DNA from: Catellatospora sp. IY07-71
Lineage (GTDB): Bacteria; Actinomycetota; Actinomycetes; Mycobacteriales; Micromonosporaceae
Direction: 5' to 3'
DNA: 64,000 nucleotides
Assembly: GCF_018326265.1 (NCBI RefSeq)
Contig: NZ_AP023360.1
Span: forward strand, 2,161,501-2,225,500
Below, piece by piece: positions 59,581 to 64,000 of this stretch. Made by a program: the position numbers and the translations under genes. Numbering within the stretch: position 1 is the stretch's first letter; every line of letters starts with the position of its first letter. The notes below the pieces were generated by a model. The model made no database searches. It was not told where the DNA came from and worked only from the letters and a program-made list of their open reading frames with translations.

Positions 59581-61212
59581 TCATGGCTGAGGTGCGGGGT
59601 CCGCGGCGGCGGCGACCGGGGTGCCGGCGGGGTCGGCGGGAGCGGCGGGGTCGGCGGAGCAGGGTTGGCGGGGCCGGGTGGGGTCGGCGGCTGTGGCGGC
59701 GGGGGTGGTGCGCTCGCGGAGGGTGATCAGGGCGACGGCGGCGGCGGTGGCCATGATCAGGGCGGCGCCGATCGCGGCGGCATGGAGGCCGTCGACGAAG
59801 GCCGCACGGGCGGCGGTCAGCACGGCCGTGCCGGCCTCGCCGGGAAGCGCGGCGGAGACGGCGGCCGCTCCGGCGAGGGTTTCGCGGGCGGCGGCGGTGG
59901 CCTCGGCGGGCAGTCCCGTGGGGAGGTCGAGGCCGGCGCGGTAGACGGCGGTGCCGAGGCTGCCGAGCACCGCCATGCCCAGCGCGCCGCCGAACTCCGA
60001 CGAGGTCTCGGAGAGCGCGGACGCGGCCCCGGCTCGTTCCGGCGGGGCGGCCCAGAGGATCAGCTCGGTGCTCAGGGCCATCACCACGATGAGCCCGGCC
60101 GCGTAGCAGGCGGAGCAGGCGATCAGGGTCCACAACGGGGTGTCGACGCCGACCGTGAGCATCAGGGCGAAGCCGGTGGCGGCCAGGCCGAACCCTGCCG
60201 CGATCAGGTGCGAGCGGGGCACGCCGCGCTGGGCGAGGTTGGTGGCCAGGGGTGCGACGCCGCCGATGAGCAGCGACGGCACCAGGCTCCACAGGGCGGC
60301 TTCCAGCGGGGTCATGCCCCACACCGTCTGCAGCAGCTGGGTCGCGAAGATGGCGAAGCCGACCAGCCCGAACATGGCGAGCAGGTTGATGGCGACCGCG
60401 CCGCTGAACGAGCGGCGGCGGAACAGCGCCAGGTCGATCATCGGGTATGCCGAGGTCCGCTGGCGGTGCAGGAACACCGCGCCCACGGCCAGGCCCGTCA
60501 CGATCGAGGCACCGGCGAGCGCGCCGTCGCCCTCGGCGGCGAGCTCCTTGACGCCCCAGATCGCGGGCAGCACGGCGGCCAGCGACAGGGCCGCGCCGAG
60601 CAGGTCGAAGTGCCCCTCGGTGAGCCGGGGCGACTCGGGCACCAGCACCGGCACGAGCCCGACCAGCAGCAGCATGAACGGCACGTTGATCAGGAAGACC
60701 GAGCCCCACCAGAAGTGCTCCAGCAGGAATCCGCTGAGGATCGGCCCGAGCGCGACGCCGAAGGTGAGCGCGGCGGTCCAGATCGCGATCGCGGTGGCGC
60801 GCTGCTTCGCGTCGTGGAACATGTTGCGGATCAGCGCCAGCGTGGACGGCATCAGCGTGGCGCCGCCGATGCCGAGCAGGGCCCGGGTGGCGATGAGCGC
60901 CTCGGCGCTGCCCGCGTACGCCGCGGCGGCGGAGGTGAGGCCGAACGCCGCCGCGCCGATCATCAGCAGCTTGCGGCGCCCGATGCGGTCGCCCAGCGCG
61001 CCCATGGTGATCAGAAGCCCGGCCAGCACGAAGCCGTAGATGTCGAAGATCCACAGTTGCTGGGTGGCGGTGGGGGCCAGGTCGGCGCTGATGAACGGGA
61101 CGGCGAAGTAGAGCACCGAGACGTCCATGGAGACCAGCAGCAGAGGCAGGAGCAGCACGGCTAGGCCGGTCCACTCCCGGCGTCCGGCGAGGGGCGGGCT
61201 TTGCTCGTTCAT
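59581..61212 (-). CDS. DHA2-type (14-TM) MFS drug exporter
   Basis: 543 aa, about 14 membrane helices. N-terminal SMDVSVLYFAVPFISADL (motif D1), GALGDRIGRRKLLM (motif A), and ALTFGVALGPILSGFL (motif C, antiporter). C-terminal Ala/Pro-rich cytoplasmic tail. ATG 61212; in-frame ATG 61260 lies in the operator region. Divergent from the TetR gene with three repeats between; expected to be derepressed by its own substrate. Confidence 0.93.
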   Translation of the reverse strand: MNEQSPPLAGRREWTGLAVLLLPLLLVSMDVSVLYFAVPFISADLAPTATQQLWIFDIYGFVLAGLLITMGALGDRIGRRKLLMIGAAAFGLTSAAAAYAGSAEALIATRALLGIGGATLMPSTLALIRNMFHDAKQRATAIAIWTAALTFGVALGPILSGFLLEHFWWGSVFLINVPFMLLLVGLVPVLVPESPRLTEGHFDLLGAALSLAAVLPAIWGVKELAAEGDGALAGASIVTGLAVGAVFLHRQRTSAYPMIDLALFRRRSFSGAVAINLLAMFGLVGFAIFATQLLQTVWGMTPLEAALWSLVPSLLIGGVAPLATNLAQRGVPRSHLIAAGFGLAATGFALMLTVGVDTPLWTLIACSACYAAGLIVVMALSTELILWAAPPERAGAASALSETSSEFGGALGMAVLGSLGTAVYRAGLDLPTGLPAEATAAARETLAGAAAVSAALPGEAGTAVLTAARAAFVDGLHAAAIGAALIMATAAAVALITLRERTTPAATAADPTRPRQPCSADPAAPADPAGTPVAAAADPAPQP

Positions 61213-61224
61213 CGAGGGGCCACC

Positions 61225-61285
61225 TTCTGTGTACGCGATACGCGCTTCTGTGTATGTCATACGCTGTTCTGTGTACGTTATACGC
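61225..61285. promoter_or_regulatory. Three phased operators in the TetR/MFS intergenic region
   Basis: TTCTGTGTAYGNNATACGC at 61225-61243, 61246-61264 and 61267-61285: exact 21-bp period, two helical turns. Each holds an imperfect dyad GTGTAY..ATACGC. Overlaps the expected promoters of both genes (TAGGAT -10 of tetR at 61291-61296). Confidence 0.8.
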
Positions 61286-61329
61286 GGTACTAGGATGAGC
61301 AGTCAAGACGCGAAGAGCAGGAGTGAGCC

Positions 61330-62076
61330 TTGGAGCTGGACGGCGCTGCGGTGCCGGCGAATCTCGCCGCGGCCTGGGGGTTGCGCGAGCGCCCCGGCAA
61401 GGGGCCGAAACCCGGCCTGACGCTGGACGGTATCGTGCGCGCCGGCATCCGGGTGGCCGCCGCCGACGGCATCGGCGCGGTCTCCATGAGCCGGGTCGCC
61501 GCCGAGGCGGGCGCGTCCACGATGGCGCTCTACCGCTACGTGCGAGCCAAGGACGAGCTGCTCGAACTCATGGTGGACACGGCCATCGGCGACCCGCCGG
61601 CCATCGACGCGGCCGCCGGCTGGCGCGCCGGGCTGCTGGCCTGGGCGACCGCCTGTCATGAGGTCTACCTACGCCACTCGTGGATGCTGCGGGTGCCGAT
61701 CAGCGGCCCGCCCGCCACCCCGCACCAGCTCGCGTGGATGGACGCGGGGCTTGCCGTCCTGGCCGGGACGCGGCTGCCCGAGGAGGGCAAACTCTCCGTG
61801 ATCCTGCTGCTCAGCGGGTACATCCGCAACGAGGCCAGCACCGCGACGGACATGCTGAACGCGGTGCGGGCGGCGGACACCTCGCTGGACGAGGCGATCG
61901 GCGCCTACGGCAGGCTGCTCAAGCTGCTCGTCGATCCGGCCCGCTTCCCGGCGCTGGGCAGGGTGCTGGCCGCGGGCGTGTTCGACAAGCCCGAGGAGGG
62001 CTACGACGAGTTCGAGTTCGGGCTGGACCGGATCCTCGACGGTGTGGGGCTCCACATCGAACAGGCGGGCGGCTGA
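61330..62076 (+). CDS. TetR/AcrR-family repressor
   Basis: 248 aa. HTH at ~32-75: IVRAGIRVAAADGIGAVSMSRVAAEAGASTMALYRYVRAKDELL (cited by MSRVAAEAGASTMALYRYV), C-terminal TetR_C-like ligand domain. TTG 61330 with AGGAG seven nt upstream; the KGPKPGLTLDGIV region precedes the HTH. Likely represses itself and the MFS exporter. Confidence 0.92.
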   Translation: MELDGAAVPANLAAAWGLRERPGKGPKPGLTLDGIVRAGIRVAAADGIGAVSMSRVAAEAGASTMALYRYVRAKDELLELMVDTAIGDPPAIDAAAGWRAGLLAWATACHEVYLRHSWMLRVPISGPPATPHQLAWMDAGLAVLAGTRLPEEGKLSVILLLSGYIRNEASTATDMLNAVRAADTSLDEAIGAYGRLLKLLVDPARFPALGRVLAAGVFDKPEEGYDEFEFGLDRILDGVGLHIEQAGG

Positions 62077-62106
62077 CCGGGACGGACAGACGGTACGGTC
62101 TTCGAC

Positions 62107-63489
62107 GTGACGGACATCCCCTCCCCGGTCACGGTCGTGACGCCGCCCAAGCACGGCCTGGTCTGGTCGCTGCGGCACCTCGCGGCGGTGCTGCGGACCA
62201 CCGGCGCGCTGCTGCTGCGGCACTGGCCGGTGCTGTTCGCCCTGATCTTCGCCGCTTTCGCGGTGCGGCGCGGCATGATCATCGTTGCGGTCCAGGCCAG
62301 CAAGCTCGGCGGCGTCTACGGCTTCCTGGTGTTCGCGCTGGTGCCGGTCGTGGTGATGACCGCGCTGGTGCTGATGATGCGCACGCTGTCCCGCTCGCTC
62401 CCCGCGCTGACCGGCGACGGTGAGCCGGGGGAGCGGTTCCGGCTGCTGGCGAACACCGCCAGCGTGCTGCTGCCGTTCGTCGCGGTGTACGCGTCGTTCG
62501 ACTACTTCACCGAGGACCGCAACAACTACATCTACGAGGTGTTCCGGGACGAGACGCTGGCCAATCCCGACACGTTCCTCAACCCGTCGGCGGTGAACGT
62601 CGAGGAGCGCCTGCCGTTCGAGCTGAACGCGACCCTGGTCACGGTGGTCGTGGTGGCCATGGTGCTGCGATTCGTGCTCGGCCTGCTGGCCAAGCGCCTG
62701 TGGGACTGGGTCAACTTCGTCCGGGCGTACCTGGAGGTGCTGTCGATCACCCTGGTGGTGGTGTTCCTGAGCGGGCTCACCGACAAGGTCATGCCGTTCC
62801 TGGAGCAGCGCCGGTTCTACCAGTGGTGGCTGGAGACCTGGGCCGCGGTGGTCGGCCTGCTCGGGCCGCTGGAGCAGCCGGCCCGGATCGCCGGGCGTTT
62901 CGCGGTCGACCTGGCCGCCTCCGTGGACACCGTGCTCGTCGTCCCGGTGGCCTGGCTCTTCATCGCCACCACCGTGTACGGCATGAAGGACCCGCCGCTG
63001 ACCGAGAAGGAGGTGCAGCGGGCGCGTCGCGCGGCGCGGCGCTGGTCGCGGATGCCCATGCCGGTGCGCCGGCTCGCCAAGGGCGGCACCGCCGACATGC
63101 GCGAGGCGATGAGCCCGCTGGCCCGGTCCTACCGGCTGGTGGCGTACGCCGGCATGGTGCCCATCCTGCTGTTCTGCCTGCTCTTCGTGTGCACCCAGGG
63201 GCTGCCGCTCTGGCTGTGGGAGCTGGAGCGCGTCATCATCGGCCCGCGGCAGCTCGACACCTGGTGGGTGCCGCTGTCCGGGCCGCTGTCCGCGATCAAC
63301 GAGTCGATCACCATGGTGCTGCAGCTGTGCCTGGTCGCCGCGGCGGTGGACCGGGTGCTGCGGGTCAGCGGCTCAGCGGCCGAGGCGGGCGTACCGGGTC
63401 AGGTCGACCGTGCCGAAGGTGACGCGCACCGCGACGGGCTCGGCGTCGGCGGGCGTGACGAAGTAGGCGGCAGCCTGGTGCCGGCCTGA
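62107..63489 (+). CDS. Polytopic membrane protein of unknown function
   Basis: 460 aa with about eight membrane helices (LFALIFAAFAVRRGM, FLVFALVPVVVMTALVLMM, LVTVVVVAMVLRFVLGLL, YLEVLSITLVVVFLSGL, VPILLFCLLFVC and others) and a conserved-looking FDYFTEDRNNYIYEVFRD loop. The last ~40 residues are Gly/Asp/Arg-rich and are read antisense to the next gene. TACGGT ends 7 nt before GTG 62107: leaderless. Family not recognised. Confidence 0.78.
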   Translation: MTDIPSPVTVVTPPKHGLVWSLRHLAAVLRTTGALLLRHWPVLFALIFAAFAVRRGMIIVAVQASKLGGVYGFLVFALVPVVVMTALVLMMRTLSRSLPALTGDGEPGERFRLLANTASVLLPFVAVYASFDYFTEDRNNYIYEVFRDETLANPDTFLNPSAVNVEERLPFELNATLVTVVVVAMVLRFVLGLLAKRLWDWVNFVRAYLEVLSITLVVVFLSGLTDKVMPFLEQRRFYQWWLETWAAVVGLLGPLEQPARIAGRFAVDLAASVDTVLVVPVAWLFIATTVYGMKDPPLTEKEVQRARRAARRWSRMPMPVRRLAKGGTADMREAMSPLARSYRLVAYAGMVPILLFCLLFVCTQGLPLWLWELERVIIGPRQLDTWWVPLSGPLSAINESITMVLQLCLVAAAVDRVLRVSGSAAEAGVPGQVDRAEGDAHRDGLGVGGRDEVGGSLVPA

Positions 63490-63930
63490 CGCGGCCGGGA
63501 CCGGGCTGTCCTCGGCCGCGCAGGTGGCCCGGTCCGCGTCGGCGCGCAGCAGCTCGTCGGGCCGGTCTTCGTACACCCGGCCCGCCGCGTCCTCCAGCCG
63601 CACCGAGCAGAACGGCACCTCGGCCCCGGACGGCTGGATCTCGAACACGGCCCGCCAGGCGGTCACGCCCTCCGGCACCGTGAACGGCTGCCCGCCGAAG
63701 CGCTTGAGATCGGTGGCGGGCACGATCTCGACCAGGCGCAGCCGCATCCCGCCGAAGTCGACCCAGCCGTCAGCAGCCGCTGCGACCGGCTGCGGCTCGC
63801 GCTGCTGCCAGTTGTCGAGATCGATGTACACCGAGCCGTAGAGCATCGCCGCGAAGGCGGGCAGCACCACGACCAGGCCCCACACGTTGCGCCGCCACCA
63901 GCCGCGGCCGAGCGCGTCCGGGCCCCTCAC
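63373..63930 (-). CDS. Single-pass membrane-anchored hypothetical protein
   Basis: 185 aa: short cytoplasmic N-terminus, one helix (VWGLVVVLPAFAAMLYGSVYI), then an extracytoplasmic beta-rich domain with two cysteines (PFCSVRLED, RATCAAED) resembling DUF4352-like Ig folds, which I cannot confirm. GTG 63930 overlaps the upstream stop; its 3' end overlaps the converging gene by 117 bp. Confidence 0.75.
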   Translation of the reverse strand: MRGPDALGRGWWRRNVWGLVVVLPAFAAMLYGSVYIDLDNWQQREPQPVAAAADGWVDFGGMRLRLVEIVPATDLKRFGGQPFTVPEGVTAWRAVFEIQPSGAEVPFCSVRLEDAAGRVYEDRPDELLRADADRATCAAEDSPVPAASGRHQAAAYFVTPADAEPVAVRVTFGTVDLTRYARLGR

Positions 63931-64000
63931 TTCGCGACCCGGGGTGCCAGGACCTCGGTGGAGGCAGGGGTGTCCAGCGCCGCTCGCACGTCGCCGATGG
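63927..64000 (-). CDS. C-terminal end of an upstream gene (partial)
   Basis: Only the last 23 codons lie in the window, reading IGDVRAALDTPASTEVLAPR then VAK and TGA, which overlaps the start of the next gene. The product cannot be told. Confidence 0.55.
   Translation of the reverse strand, partial: IGDVRAALDTPASTEVLAPRVAK

Overview
The window is about 73% GC by eye, densely coded on both strands, with GTG/TTG starts, stop-start overlaps of the GTGA type and many leaderless genes (a TANNNT -10 ending 6-7 nt before the start codon). Gene content (WhiB7, mycoredoxin, AdnAB, FdxA with an actinobacterial DapC/DapD, SigE-family sigma factor, DUF5753 regulator, SARP) points to a filamentous actinobacterium. 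The intergenic palindromes built on AAGGAAGGGCACCTTCTTAA and the relatives suggested by gene order favour Micromonosporaceae (Catellatospora/Micromonospora/Actinoplanes-like). It reads as chromosomal core; I see no prophage, integrase, transposase or CRISPR array.

Layout: 1-2.4 kb, a GNAT gene (partial) divergent from fdxA-dapC. 2.4-5.2 kb, two tandem paralogous membrane proteins. 5.3-9.1 kb, an overlapping three-gene operon: a Cas4/AddB-like PD-(D/E)xK protein with an Fe-S type cysteine set, an unrecognised 513-aa protein and an SF1 (Upf1/Dna2-like) helicase; this is the best candidate for an undescribed system. 9.1-12.3 kb, dapD and dapE facing away from each other across only 19 bp with overlapping -10 boxes, then a LOG-family nucleosidase. 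12.4-18 kb, a DUF4407 membrane protein and two secreted carbohydrate-related proteins (GH87-like beta-helix, LamG-PKD). 18.1-20.8 kb, a SigE-family sigma factor with a membrane-anchored HAF-repeat protein and a TacAT-type toxin-antitoxin pair.

20.9-48.8 kb is a genome-maintenance and stress block: adnA-adnB, an S8 pseudoprotease, an M16 peptidase pair, nudC, an XRE/DUF5753 regulator, mycoredoxin, uvrD2, whiB7 with its attenuator leader, an ABC1 kinase, a ThiF-like E1 protein, a DUF5679 zinc protein, a YgjP-type M48 peptidase, a DUF2342 metalloprotease, a Lon-like PDZ protease and a UPF0182 protein. The order largely parallels the Mycobacterium tuberculosis Rv3202c-Rv3193c neighbourhood, with insertions.

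48.9-51.6 kb is bracketed by two tRNA-fMet genes and holds an AraC/VOC pair and a secreted CBM2 beta-helix protein. 51.7-64 kb has a DUF1801 protein, a SARP regulator with its probable own binding site, a hairpin-rich candidate RNA, recQ, a GH76 mannanase, an IdeR-controlled siderophore-interacting protein between two copies of a 67-nt palindromic repeat, a TetR/MFS pair around three phased operators, and membrane proteins running off the right edge.
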